DNA from: Actinocorallia herbida
GTDB taxonomy: Bacteria; Actinomycetota; Actinomycetes; Streptosporangiales; Streptosporangiaceae
Length of the DNA: 64,000 nt
Assembly: GCF_003751225.1 (NCBI RefSeq)
Contig: NZ_RJKE01000001.1
Span: 2,976,001-3,040,000, forward strand
Direction of reading: 5' to 3'
The notes beneath the pieces were generated by a model that worked only from the letters and a program-made list of their open reading frames with translations, ran no database searches and was not told the DNA's origin. The translations under genes and the position numbers were made by a program. The number at the start of each line of letters is the position of its first letter. Position 1 is the stretch's first letter. Shown one piece after another: positions 15,666 through 23,561 of the stretch.

Positions 15666-16919
15666 ATGCCGGAGCATCATGTTCCCCCCACCCCGGACGC
15701 ACCATGCGCCCTGCCGTCGAGCATCGTGGAAAAGGTCATCCGTCCCCAGCTGGCGTCCCTCGCCGTCGACGTCATCGCGGCGATGGGCGAGCAGGTCCCC
15801 GGACTCGGCGAGCTGCTCGGAAGGCAGGCCGGGCAAGGCGCTCGGCAGAACTTCGTGGACGTCTTCGAAGAGTGCGTCGAGGGCGCGATCTCAGGCGGGC
15901 CGGACGCGCAGGGCCAGGCCCGCAGGATCCACCGGGCCTTCGTGACGCAGGTCTTCCTGGCGGGCCACACGCTGGGCACGCTGCTGGCCGCCTGCCAGGT
16001 CGCCGCCCGTGTCGTGTGGAACCGGCTGTCGGTGGCCGGACAGGAGACCGGCGCCGCACCCACCGACATGTACCTGCTGGCCAGAGTCATGTTCGACCGC
16101 CTGGAACACCTGTCGGCGGTGTCCACGGAGATCTTCGAGCGGCTCGGGGAAGATCCCCTCAACGTCATGAAGGAGAGACGCCTCGCCCTGATCAAGGCCC
16201 TGGTCGGAGAGGGGGTCTCCGACGGGCGCCCGGTGCCGGACCTGGCAAGGGAGGCGGCCTGGCGCCTGCCCGAGACCCTGGCCTGCGTCGCGCTCGGGCC
16301 CAGGCCGGGGGACGCCCGCACGCTCTTCGGCCTGACGCCGGACGTCCTGCTCGACGTGGAGCGCCCCGACCCTTACCTCTTGGTGCCCGCGCCGGATCTC
16401 CCCGGGCGAAAGGCGATGTTCGAGCAGTGCCTCGGCGGGATCACCCACGCCCTCGGCCCTTCCGTGCCGTACACCGACGGGGCGGTGTCCCTGAGACTGG
16501 CCCGCCGCGCCCTCGTCCTGGCCGACGAGGGCATGATCCAGCCCGACGGGGACTGCATCCGCTGCGACGACCATCTGGCCACGCTGCACCTTCTCGCCGA
16601 CGACGACTGCGCACGGCTCCTGGTCGACAGGACGCTCAACGCGTTCGCCGACGTCTCCGACAAACGGCTCACCCCGCTCCTGGAGACACTCCTGGCCTTG
16701 CTCACCAGAGGATCATCGGCACCGGAGATAGCCGAACACCTCAACGTCCACCCGCAGACCGTCCGCTACCGGATCCGCCAGATCGAGAACTACTGCGGCA
16801 TCTCGCTCAACGACCCCCAGTGGCGCATCGAAACCCAGCTCGCCCTGCGCATCTGGCGACTCCACCGCACCCGCGAACAACGACGGACCACCACGCCCAC
16901 GAACCCGAACAGAACCTGA
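15666..16919 (+). CDS. PucR/CdaR-type transcriptional regulator
   Basis: A 417-residue regulator. The C-terminal PucR helix-turn-helix is clear: APEIAEHLNVHPQTVRYRIR followed by QIENYCGISLNDPQWRIETQLAL at the extreme C-terminus. The first 180 residues are helical and resemble the N-terminal sensory region (RsbRD/GGDEF-like cap) of this family. ATG 15666 with GAGGA upstream is preferred over the longer frame from 15549. Members sense metabolic or stress signals and often act on neighbouring genes, but no obvious target is adjacent. The downstream lipoprotein gene is separated by 229 bases. Confidence 0.82.
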   Translation: MPEHHVPPTPDAPCALPSSIVEKVIRPQLASLAVDVIAAMGEQVPGLGELLGRQAGQGARQNFVDVFEECVEGAISGGPDAQGQARRIHRAFVTQVFLAGHTLGTLLAACQVAARVVWNRLSVAGQETGAAPTDMYLLARVMFDRLEHLSAVSTEIFERLGEDPLNVMKERRLALIKALVGEGVSDGRPVPDLAREAAWRLPETLACVALGPRPGDARTLFGLTPDVLLDVERPDPYLLVPAPDLPGRKAMFEQCLGGITHALGPSVPYTDGAVSLRLARRALVLADEGMIQPDGDCIRCDDHLATLHLLADDDCARLLVDRTLNAFADVSDKRLTPLLETLLALLTRGSSAPEIAEHLNVHPQTVRYRIRQIENYCGISLNDPQWRIETQLALRIWRLHRTREQRRTTTPTNPNRT

Positions 16920-17148
16920 GCGCACGCAATGAGCGGATCAAGCGCCCACGTGAGCGTGTCGATCCGTGCCGTCCGTAGGGAGCCGAGGGCGGCCCTCTCC
17001 GCGGGCGGCGACCCTGCCGTCGCCGGAACGAACCGCGGGAGGAAGATGGACGAACGGCCACCGCCGCGACCATGCGCCACCGGCGCGGCGAACTCGCGCC
17101 GTCGGGTCGGCGCGAGCGGCCGCTGCGCATTCACCTCGGGGGAACGGC

Positions 17149-17784
17149 ATGAAACATCCGCTGCTCGTGTCCGGCACGCTCATCGTGTGCTCCGTGTTGG
17201 CCGGCTGTACGGCTCAGGAACCTTCCGAGCCCACCTCTGCGCCGTCAGGGACCTCCGCCGCTTCGGCGCCCGCCATCGGCGGTGCGCCCAGCCCGTCCGG
17301 CGCGCCCTCCACGCCTTCCGCCGCCGGTGAAACGCCCTCGGGGCCCGCCACCCCGGCGGCGGGGGAGCGTTGCCACACCTCTGAGCTGAAGGCGTCCATC
17401 GGGCCCAACAGCCCCGGCGCCGGCCAGTCGAACTTCGCGCTCGTGCTGACCAACGCCTCCGACCGCACGTGCACGGTCCGCGGCTACCCCGGGCTCGCGT
17501 TCGTCAACGGCAAGGGCGAGCAGATCACACCGGATCCCGAACGGGAGCCGAGCGACGTGCGGCGGACCGTGACGCTGGCGCCCGGGGCCGGCGCCTGGTC
17601 GGGCCTCACCTACGGCAGTCCGGCGATCTCCGGCGTCACCACGGTGACACCGGAGGCCCTGCTCATCACGCCCCCGGACGAGACGACCTCGATCTCGGTC
17701 CCCTGGACCGGCGGCGAGGTCTCCAACACGGGCAAGGCCTCCGTGCCCCGCGTAAGCCCCCTGCGCCCCGGCGACGGCCCCTGA
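17149..17784 (+). CDS. DUF4232 lipoprotein
   Basis: A 211-residue lipoprotein. The signal peptide ends in the lipobox VLAGC (Cys20), so the protein should be anchored on the outer face of the membrane. A long Ser/Pro/Ala linker (about 25-80) leads to a beta-rich DUF4232 domain that starts at ERCHTSELKASIG and contains LVLTNASDRTCTVRGYPGLAF; two cysteines (CHTS and CTV) probably form a disulphide. GGGGGAA precedes ATG 17149. The function of DUF4232 is unknown. The gene is convergent with the acyl-CoA dehydrogenase gene. Confidence 0.88.
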   Translation: MKHPLLVSGTLIVCSVLAGCTAQEPSEPTSAPSGTSAASAPAIGGAPSPSGAPSTPSAAGETPSGPATPAAGERCHTSELKASIGPNSPGAGQSNFALVLTNASDRTCTVRGYPGLAFVNGKGEQITPDPEREPSDVRRTVTLAPGAGAWSGLTYGSPAISGVTTVTPEALLITPPDETTSISVPWTGGEVSNTGKASVPRVSPLRPGDGP

Positions 17785-17818
17785 CCCCTCAACGGCGAGA
17801 CCGCCCGAAGGCCCGGGC

Positions 17819-18967
17819 TCAGGCCAGCAGCTCCCGCTGGATGATCTCCTTCATGATCTCGTTGGTGCCGCCGTAGATGCGTTGGATGCGGGCGTCGATG
17901 AAGGCCTTGGCGACGGGGTATTCGAGCATGTAGCCGTAGCCGCCGTGGAGTTGGACGCCGGTGTCGATGACGTCGTGCTGGAGGTCGGTGGCCCAGAGTT
18001 TGGCCTTGGCGGCGTCGACCGCGGTGAGGGTGCTCTTGTTGTAGGCGAGGACGCAGCGGTCGAGGTAGGCACGGGAGACCTCGACGGCGGTGCGGAGTTC
18101 GGCGAGCTGGAAGGCGGGGGCCTGGTTGTCGGCGATGCGCCTGCCGAAGGCGCGGCGCTGTTTGACGTAGTCGACGGTCCAGCCGAGGACGGTCTCCGCG
18201 GAGAACTGGGCGGCCAGGGCGATGCCCAGGCGTTCCAGGGGGAGGCTCTGCATGAGGGCGGGGAGGCCCTCGCCGACCTTGCCCAGGAGGGCGCTCGCGG
18301 GGAGGCGGGCGTCGGTGAAGAAGAGCTCGGCGGTGTCCTGGGCGTGCAGGCCGACCTTGTCGAGTTTGCGGCCCCGGGTGAAGCCGGGGGTGCCGGTCTC
18401 GACGACGAAGAGGCTGAAACCGCGGGAGCCCGCGGCCTCGTCGGTCTTGGCGAAGACGATCACGAGGTCGGCGAGGATGCCGTTGGTGATGAAGGTCTTC
18501 GAGCCGTTGAGCACCCACTCGTCGCCGTCGCGGACCGCCGTCGTGCGGATGCCGCGCAGGTCGCTGCCCGCGGAGGGCTCGCTCATCGCGATGGCGCCGA
18601 TGGTCTCGCCGGTCGTGAAGCCGGGGAGCCAGCGCGCGCGCTGGGCGGCGTCGGCGTGGCGGAGCAGGTAGTTGAGCGCGATGTCGTCGTTCGTGGTGAA
18701 TCCGGACTGGAGTGAGGAGGCGCCCACGCGGGCGATCTCCTGCTGGACGACGGCGCGGAAGCGGTAGTCGGTCTCGGCCGCGCCGCCGAACTCCTCGGGC
18801 ACCGACAGGCCCAGGAGGCCCTGGGCGCCGGCCTCCTTCCAGGTCTCGCGGTCGATGATCCGCTCTTCGTCCCAGCGGGCCATGTTCGGCTCGACCTGGC
18901 GCTTCACGAACTCCCGGACGGTCTGCCGGTAGGCCTCGTGATCGGCGGTGAACAGTTCGCTCTCCAT
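17819..18967 (-). CDS. Acyl-CoA dehydrogenase
   Basis: A 382-residue FAD-dependent acyl-CoA dehydrogenase that makes an alpha,beta-enoyl-CoA. Visible marks are AIAMSEPSAGSDLRGIRT in the FAD/substrate region, GSKTFITNG, the RRAFGRRIADNQAPAFQLAE helix, QLHGGYGYMLEYPV, and the terminal RIQRIYGGTNEIMKEIIQRELL. ATG 18967 has GAGGAGGAG upstream. It is divergent from the second Rieske oxygenase, and the 97-bp gap holds the variant shared operator (copy D). That ties it to the regulon that includes CoA ligase and thiolase genes. Confidence 0.92.
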   Translation of the reverse strand: MESELFTADHEAYRQTVREFVKRQVEPNMARWDEERIIDRETWKEAGAQGLLGLSVPEEFGGAAETDYRFRAVVQQEIARVGASSLQSGFTTNDDIALNYLLRHADAAQRARWLPGFTTGETIGAIAMSEPSAGSDLRGIRTTAVRDGDEWVLNGSKTFITNGILADLVIVFAKTDEAAGSRGFSLFVVETGTPGFTRGRKLDKVGLHAQDTAELFFTDARLPASALLGKVGEGLPALMQSLPLERLGIALAAQFSAETVLGWTVDYVKQRRAFGRRIADNQAPAFQLAELRTAVEVSRAYLDRCVLAYNKSTLTAVDAAKAKLWATDLQHDVIDTGVQLHGGYGYMLEYPVAKAFIDARIQRIYGGTNEIMKEIIQRELLA

Positions 18968-19004
18968 GCCTGCTCCTCCTCGGATCGGGTTCTGGTCTTC
19001 CCCC

Positions 19005-19028
19005 ATTAATCTAATGAGAGTAGGTTTA
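19005..19028. promoter_or_regulatory. Shared operator-like site, divergent copy D
   Basis: On the minus strand, CTACTCTCATTAG (19023-19011) is followed by ATTAAT. It keeps the CTA and TTAG ends of the shared core, and its ten-base stretch TTAGATTAAT is identical to that of copy C at 21137. The centre differs. It lies between the divergent acyl-CoA dehydrogenase (start 18967) and Rieske oxygenase (start 19065), as expected for a site acting on both. Confidence 0.5.
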
Positions 19029-19064
19029 CCGGCACAAGACCCGAGCTGGGAACGGAGGCCGGAC

Positions 19065-20228
19065 ATGACACTGGACGAGCGGGGCGGCCGGATCGAGCGG
19101 CTGCTCGACCTGCTGCGCGAGGACGACACCGACAAGTTCGAGGGCGTGGTGCCCTTCGGACCACAGGAGTTCACCGATCCCGGAATCGCCGCGCGGGAGC
19201 GGGAGATGATCTTCGGACGGGTGCCGTCGATCGTCGCGCACTCGGCGGAGATCGCGCGGCCGGGGGCGTTCCTGACGCTCCAGATGCCGCGCAACAAGGT
19301 GATCGTGGTGCGCCAGCGCGACGGGGGCGTGAAGGCGTTCGTCAACGCCTGCCGCCACCGGGGCGCGCTGCTGGAGGACCAGCCGTCCGGGCAGTGCCGG
19401 ATCTTCTCCTGCGGCTACCACCGCTGGTCCTACGACACCGACGGCAGCCTGCGCACGGTCACCTATGACCACACCTTCGGCGAGGTCGACAAGTCGGCCT
19501 CGGGCCTGATCGAGCTGCCCGCCGAGGAGCGGCACGGGTTCATCTGGCTGGTCGACAACGCCGCGGCGACGATCGACGTCGGCTCCTGGCTCGGCCCCGA
19601 GATGGACACGATCCTCGCCTCCTACAGCCTCGACACCCTCCTGACCTACCAGGCCGAGGGCTTCGACGAGCCCGTCAACTGGAAGGTCATGCAGGACGCC
19701 TTCCTCGACGGGTACCACATCAAGTACGCCCATCCGAACACCGCCGGGAAGATCATCCACACCAACGTCCTGGCCGTGGAGGACTACGGCGCGCACGCGC
19801 GCTTCCTGTCCCCGCGCAAGAGCATCGACCGCTTCCTGGAGGAGGACCACGGGGACGCCGATCTCGGCAGGCACGTCACCGAGTCGCACTTCCTCGGCCC
19901 GAACAGCACCCTGCTGCGCCAGCCCGACCACTACCAGCTGCTCACCTTCCGCCCGCATCCGACGGACCCGGGCCGCAGCCGGATGGAGATGCGCGTCATG
20001 GTCCCCGACGTCGAGGCGTCCGGGCTGGACGAGGCGGTCTGGGAGCGGCGCTGGGCGAAGAACTGGCAGATCCTTCTCGATGTCCTGCACGCCGAGGACT
20101 TCCCGCTGCTGCGCGCCAGCCAGGAGGCCCTGGGCAGCGCCGACGCCGGCGGCATGCTGCTCGGCCGCAACGAGGTGATCAACCAGATCTTCCACCGCCA
20201 GGTCCGCGCCCTGACGGCCGACCGGTGA
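19065..20228 (+). CDS. Rieske [2Fe-2S] oxygenase, large subunit
   Basis: A 387-residue second Rieske oxygenase, distinct from the one at 1793. Cluster ligands: CRHRG (Cys97, His99) and CGYHRW (Cys116, His119). Mononuclear iron site: NWKVMQDAFLDGYHIKYAH (His218, His223). ATG 19065 with GGAGG upstream. It is expected to hydroxylate a ring or side chain with electrons from an unlinked ferredoxin/reductase. Divergent from an acyl-CoA dehydrogenase, and the stop overlaps the start of a GNAT gene by four bases, so the acetyltransferase is translated with it. Confidence 0.92.
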   Translation: MTLDERGGRIERLLDLLREDDTDKFEGVVPFGPQEFTDPGIAAREREMIFGRVPSIVAHSAEIARPGAFLTLQMPRNKVIVVRQRDGGVKAFVNACRHRGALLEDQPSGQCRIFSCGYHRWSYDTDGSLRTVTYDHTFGEVDKSASGLIELPAEERHGFIWLVDNAAATIDVGSWLGPEMDTILASYSLDTLLTYQAEGFDEPVNWKVMQDAFLDGYHIKYAHPNTAGKIIHTNVLAVEDYGAHARFLSPRKSIDRFLEEDHGDADLGRHVTESHFLGPNSTLLRQPDHYQLLTFRPHPTDPGRSRMEMRVMVPDVEASGLDEAVWERRWAKNWQILLDVLHAEDFPLLRASQEALGSADAGGMLLGRNEVINQIFHRQVRALTADR

Positions 20229-21091
20229 TCGGCGCCGCCTGGCGCGCGAGGCTGGACGGGGAGGACCTCAAGGAAGCCTTGGAGCTCGTCCGCATCTGCG
20301 CCGAGTTCGACGCCGAAGCGGGCTTCACCGGCGTGACCGAGGAGGCCGGCACGGGCCCTGGCCCGCACCTCCTCGTCCGGCGTGACGCCGACGCCTCCCT
20401 GGTCGCCTACGCCTGCTTCACCACCGAGGACGGGATGACGGACGGGCGATTCGTCGTCCATCCCGGGTTCCGCTCGATCGGGATCGCGACGACCCTGCTG
20501 GAGCTCCTCGGCCCGGACGCGGCCTCGTGGCCGGTGCCCGGACCCGTCGGCGGCTGGGCGGACGGCCACCATCCGGCGGCCGAGCGGCTGGCCCGCAGGT
20601 TCGCCCTACCGGAGACCGGCCGTGTCTGGCGAACTCTGCGGCCGCTGACCGGCCCGCACGCCCGCCCGCTCCCCGAGCCGCCCAGCGCGCTCACCCTCAC
20701 CGAGGCACCCGCGCCCGGCGAGGCCGTCAGGCTGTGGGAGGAGTCCGGCCTGCCGGCGCGCTACCGCCCGCCCGTGGACGGCTCGGCCCGCCTCCTGTTC
20801 GCCGCCGGCCCCGGCGGCGGGCTCGTCGGCTACGCCTGGCTCGACCGCCGTCTGCGGCGGGTCGAGGGACTGCGGACGGGCACCCTGAAAGCGATCGTGC
20901 CCGCCGCGCGCGGGCGCGGCACCGGCCTCGCTCTGGCGTCCGGCGCGCTCGCGCTGCTGCGCGCGGACGGCGCCCGCGCGGCCGAGGCACGGGTGGACCC
21001 CGCGCTGTCCCGGGTGGTGCGGATGAGTCGTCTGCTCGGCTTCGAACGGACCCAGGATGATGTCAGATACGGCCTGAACATGGGCATCTAG
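20225..21091 (+). CDS. Tandem-GNAT acetyltransferase, MshD-like
   Basis: A 288-residue protein with two GNAT halves. Half one (1-145) shows GRFVVHPGFRSIGIATTLLELL; half two (about 155-288) shows TGTLKAIVPAARGRGTGLALASGALALL and ends in RLLGFERTQDDVRYGLN. The double-GNAT layout and the HPAAERLARRF...LRPL joint recall mycothiol synthase MshD, which acetylates Cys-GlcN-Ins. The lack of strong identity blocks and its coupling (GTGA overlap) to a Rieske oxygenase argue for a different acceptor, perhaps an amino group on the degraded substrate or its detoxification. Function is inferred. Confidence 0.7.
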   Translation: MIGAAWRARLDGEDLKEALELVRICAEFDAEAGFTGVTEEAGTGPGPHLLVRRDADASLVAYACFTTEDGMTDGRFVVHPGFRSIGIATTLLELLGPDAASWPVPGPVGGWADGHHPAAERLARRFALPETGRVWRTLRPLTGPHARPLPEPPSALTLTEAPAPGEAVRLWEESGLPARYRPPVDGSARLLFAAGPGGGLVGYAWLDRRLRRVEGLRTGTLKAIVPAARGRGTGLALASGALALLRADGARAAEARVDPALSRVVRMSRLLGFERTQDDVRYGLNMGI

Positions 21092-21131
21092 CTGGGAATC
21101 CGCGATAACGCACCCGCTGGGTCTTGCGCCC

Positions 21132-21158
21132 AGAGACTAACGGCTTTAGATTAATCGG
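21132..21158. promoter_or_regulatory. Shared operator-like palindrome, copy C
   Basis: CTAACGGCTTTAG (21137-21149) is the 13-base core, followed by ATTAATCGG. It matches copy A at 12 of 13 bases and shares GGCTTTAGATT with it. It lies after the GNAT stop (21091) and 102 bases before the CoA-ligase start (21251), in the leader of the long 21.2-30.4 kb gene run. Confidence 0.65.
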
Positions 21159-21250
21159 CATGTGAGGCAGGGCACAGTCCGGCCGTCGCGGGAGGAGCCG
21201 CGGCGGTGCGTGAGCCCGCCCATCGAAAGAGACAATCGGAAGGTTGCCCC

Positions 21251-22771
21251 ATGAGCGGAACCGTCAACGACGCGCTCGTCTTCTGGTCGAGGATCAACCC
21301 GGACAAGGTCGCCGTCGACTTCGACGGCGACGCCGTCACCTACCGCGAGCTGTCCTCGTGGGCGGACGGCGTCGCCGCGAAGCTCGCGGCCGAGGGAGTC
21401 CGGGCGGGCGACAGGGTCGCGCTGCTGGGCAACAACAGCCTCGAGTGGTGCGCCGCGACGCTCGGCGCCTGGCGGCTCGGCGCGATCGTCGCCCCCTTCA
21501 ACCACCGGATGCTGGCCCGCGAGCTGACGGCCCTGGTCGAAGACTGCGAGCCCACCGTCGTCTACGGCGACGCGGTCTTCGCCGAGCGCCTCGGGGAAGT
21601 CCACGCGGCGTCCCCGACCTTCGTGCCCGGCGTCCTCGGCGACCTCACCGCGCTGCGCGGGGCGGACCACGCCCCGGTCACCGCGCCCATCGCCGACCGC
21701 GACGACGTCGCCGCGATCATCTTCACCAGCGGTACCACCGGACGGCCCAAGGGCGTCATCTTCAGCCACGCCACCATCGCCGGGATGACCCAGGAATGGT
21801 CGCTGATCGAGCCCGTCCCGCCGAACGACCTCAGGCAGCTCCTGGTGCTGCCGATGTTCACCGCGGCCGGTGTCATCTGGGCGTTCGCACGGGTGCTGAT
21901 CAACGGCGGCACGCTCTTCCTCCAGCCCGCGTTCAACCCGGCCAGGGCCGTCGAGGTGGCCGCGGCGAACCGCGTCACCACGATCATGGGCCCGCCGATC
22001 ATCTTCCAGGGCATCTCCGGCGCGCCGGGCTTCGCCGAGGCCGACCTGTCGAGCGTGGTGACCGCACACGTCGGCGGCGCGCGCGTCCCGGTCGACCTGC
22101 TGCGCGCCTGGCAGGCCAAGGGCGTGCTGCTGCGCCAGATCTACGGGCAGACCGAGATCGGCGGCTCGGCCACCGTCATGCCGCGCGACCTCGCCGCGGA
22201 CAACCCCGAGAAGTGCGGGCGCGGCGGCATCTTCACCAAGGTCCGCGTGGTCGACCCCGAGGGGACCGACTGCCCGGCGGGCACCGCGGGCGAGATCCTG
22301 CTGCGCGGCCCGGCCATGATGCCCGGCTACTGGCGCAACAAGGAGGCCACCGAGGCGGCGCTCAAGGACGGCTGGCTGCACACCGGCGACATGGGCGTCC
22401 TCGACGAGGAGGGATACCTCACCTTCGTCGACCGCATCAAGGACATGATCATCTCCGGCGGCCTCAACATCGCCCCGCTGGAGATCGAGAACGTGCTCAC
22501 CGAGCTGCCCGGCGTTCAGGAGGTGTCCGTCATCGGCGTGCACGACGCGAAGTTCGGCGAGACCCCCGCGGCCCTCATCAAGACGACGGCGAAGCTCACC
22601 GAGGCCGAGGTGATCGAGCACTGCAACGCCCGCCTCGCCGACTACAAGGTGCCGCGCTATGTCGTCTTCGTCGAGGGCGAGTTCCCGCGCATGGCCAGTG
22701 GCAAGATCGCCAAGCGCGAGCTGCGCGACACCTACCGGGACGTGCCCGACACGCATGGAAAGGTGCGCTGA
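21251..22771 (+). CDS. Acyl/aryl-CoA synthetase (AMP-forming)
   Basis: A 506-residue ANL-family ligase that activates a carboxylate to its CoA thioester through an acyl-AMP. The P-loop TSGTTGRPKG is at 159-168, the A5-type YGQTE follows in the middle, then GWLHTGDMG, DRIKDMIISGG and the C-terminal Lys motif GKIAKRELR. ATG 21251 has GGAAGG upstream. It is the first gene of a run of seven same-strand genes and has the shared operator 100 bases upstream. Its stop overlaps the SDR start (TGATG). Likely substrate: the carboxylic acid entering this pathway, identity unknown. Confidence 0.92.
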   Translation: MSGTVNDALVFWSRINPDKVAVDFDGDAVTYRELSSWADGVAAKLAAEGVRAGDRVALLGNNSLEWCAATLGAWRLGAIVAPFNHRMLARELTALVEDCEPTVVYGDAVFAERLGEVHAASPTFVPGVLGDLTALRGADHAPVTAPIADRDDVAAIIFTSGTTGRPKGVIFSHATIAGMTQEWSLIEPVPPNDLRQLLVLPMFTAAGVIWAFARVLINGGTLFLQPAFNPARAVEVAAANRVTTIMGPPIIFQGISGAPGFAEADLSSVVTAHVGGARVPVDLLRAWQAKGVLLRQIYGQTEIGGSATVMPRDLAADNPEKCGRGGIFTKVRVVDPEGTDCPAGTAGEILLRGPAMMPGYWRNKEATEAALKDGWLHTGDMGVLDEEGYLTFVDRIKDMIISGGLNIAPLEIENVLTELPGVQEVSVIGVHDAKFGETPAALIKTTAKLTEAEVIEHCNARLADYKVPRYVVFVEGEFPRMASGKIAKRELRDTYRDVPDTHGKVR

Positions 22772-23502
22772 TGCCCGTCGCGGTGGTCACCGGGGGAGGG
22801 CGGGGGATCGGCGCCGCCGTCAGCCGCCGCCTGGCGCGCGACGGGTACGCCGTCGCCGTCAACTACTCCCGGAGCCGGGCCGATGCCGAGGCCGTCGTCG
22901 CCGGGATCGAGGCGGCGGGCGGCCGGGCGGTGGCGCTCGGCGCGGACGTCGGGCGGGCCGAGGAGGCCGCGGCGCTCATCGAGCGGACGACCGAACTGCT
23001 CGGCACCCCGACGGTCCTGGTGAACAACGCGGGCGTCAACCACAGCGGCAGTGCGCGCAGGCAGGCGCCCGAGGAGTTCGACCGCGTCCTCGCGGTGAAT
23101 CTGCACGGCGCCTACTACTGCACGCACGCGGCCCTTCCCGGCATGTACGAGGAGGGCCGAGGGCGGGTCGTGTTCTTCGGCAGCCCCAGCGGCGGCCGGG
23201 ACATCGTCCCCACCATGGGCGCGTACGCGGCCGCCAAGGCGGGGCTCGCGGCGATGGCCAAGGTGATCGCCAAGGAGACCGCCCGAAGGGGCGTCACCGT
23301 GAACACCGTCGTCCCCGGCTTCGTGGAGACCGACATGGTCCGCTCGGCGGGGGACAAGGCCCTGGAGAACCTCAAGGCGACGTGGCCGGAGATCCCCGCC
23401 GAGGCCGTCGCGTCCACGGTGTCCTTCCTGGTGTCGGACGAGGCCGCGTACGTGTCCGGTGAGGAGATCGGCGTCTGGCTCGGCGGTCCGGTCTCCGCCT
23501 GA
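22771..23502 (+). CDS. Short-chain dehydrogenase/reductase (FabG-like)
   Basis: A 243-residue SDR with TGGGRGIG at 7-14, NNAG at 85-88, catalytic Ser138/140, Tyr152 and Lys156 (YAAAK). The form is close to 3-oxoacyl reductases (FabG), so it probably oxidises a 3-hydroxyacyl-CoA or ring alcohol in this operon. Translation is coupled to the CoA ligase by a one-base TGATG overlap. The C-terminus ends with the usual EEIGVWLGG strand; no fusion or defect is visible. Confidence 0.88.
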   Translation: MPVAVVTGGGRGIGAAVSRRLARDGYAVAVNYSRSRADAEAVVAGIEAAGGRAVALGADVGRAEEAAALIERTTELLGTPTVLVNNAGVNHSGSARRQAPEEFDRVLAVNLHGAYYCTHAALPGMYEEGRGRVVFFGSPSGGRDIVPTMGAYAAAKAGLAAMAKVIAKETARRGVTVNTVVPGFVETDMVRSAGDKALENLKATWPEIPAEAVASTVSFLVSDEAAYVSGEEIGVWLGGPVSA

Positions 23503-23561
23503 GCCCCCGGCCGGATCGGCCCACCACCGGCTTTCCCGAATTCCCTGCTTTGGAGATCAGT

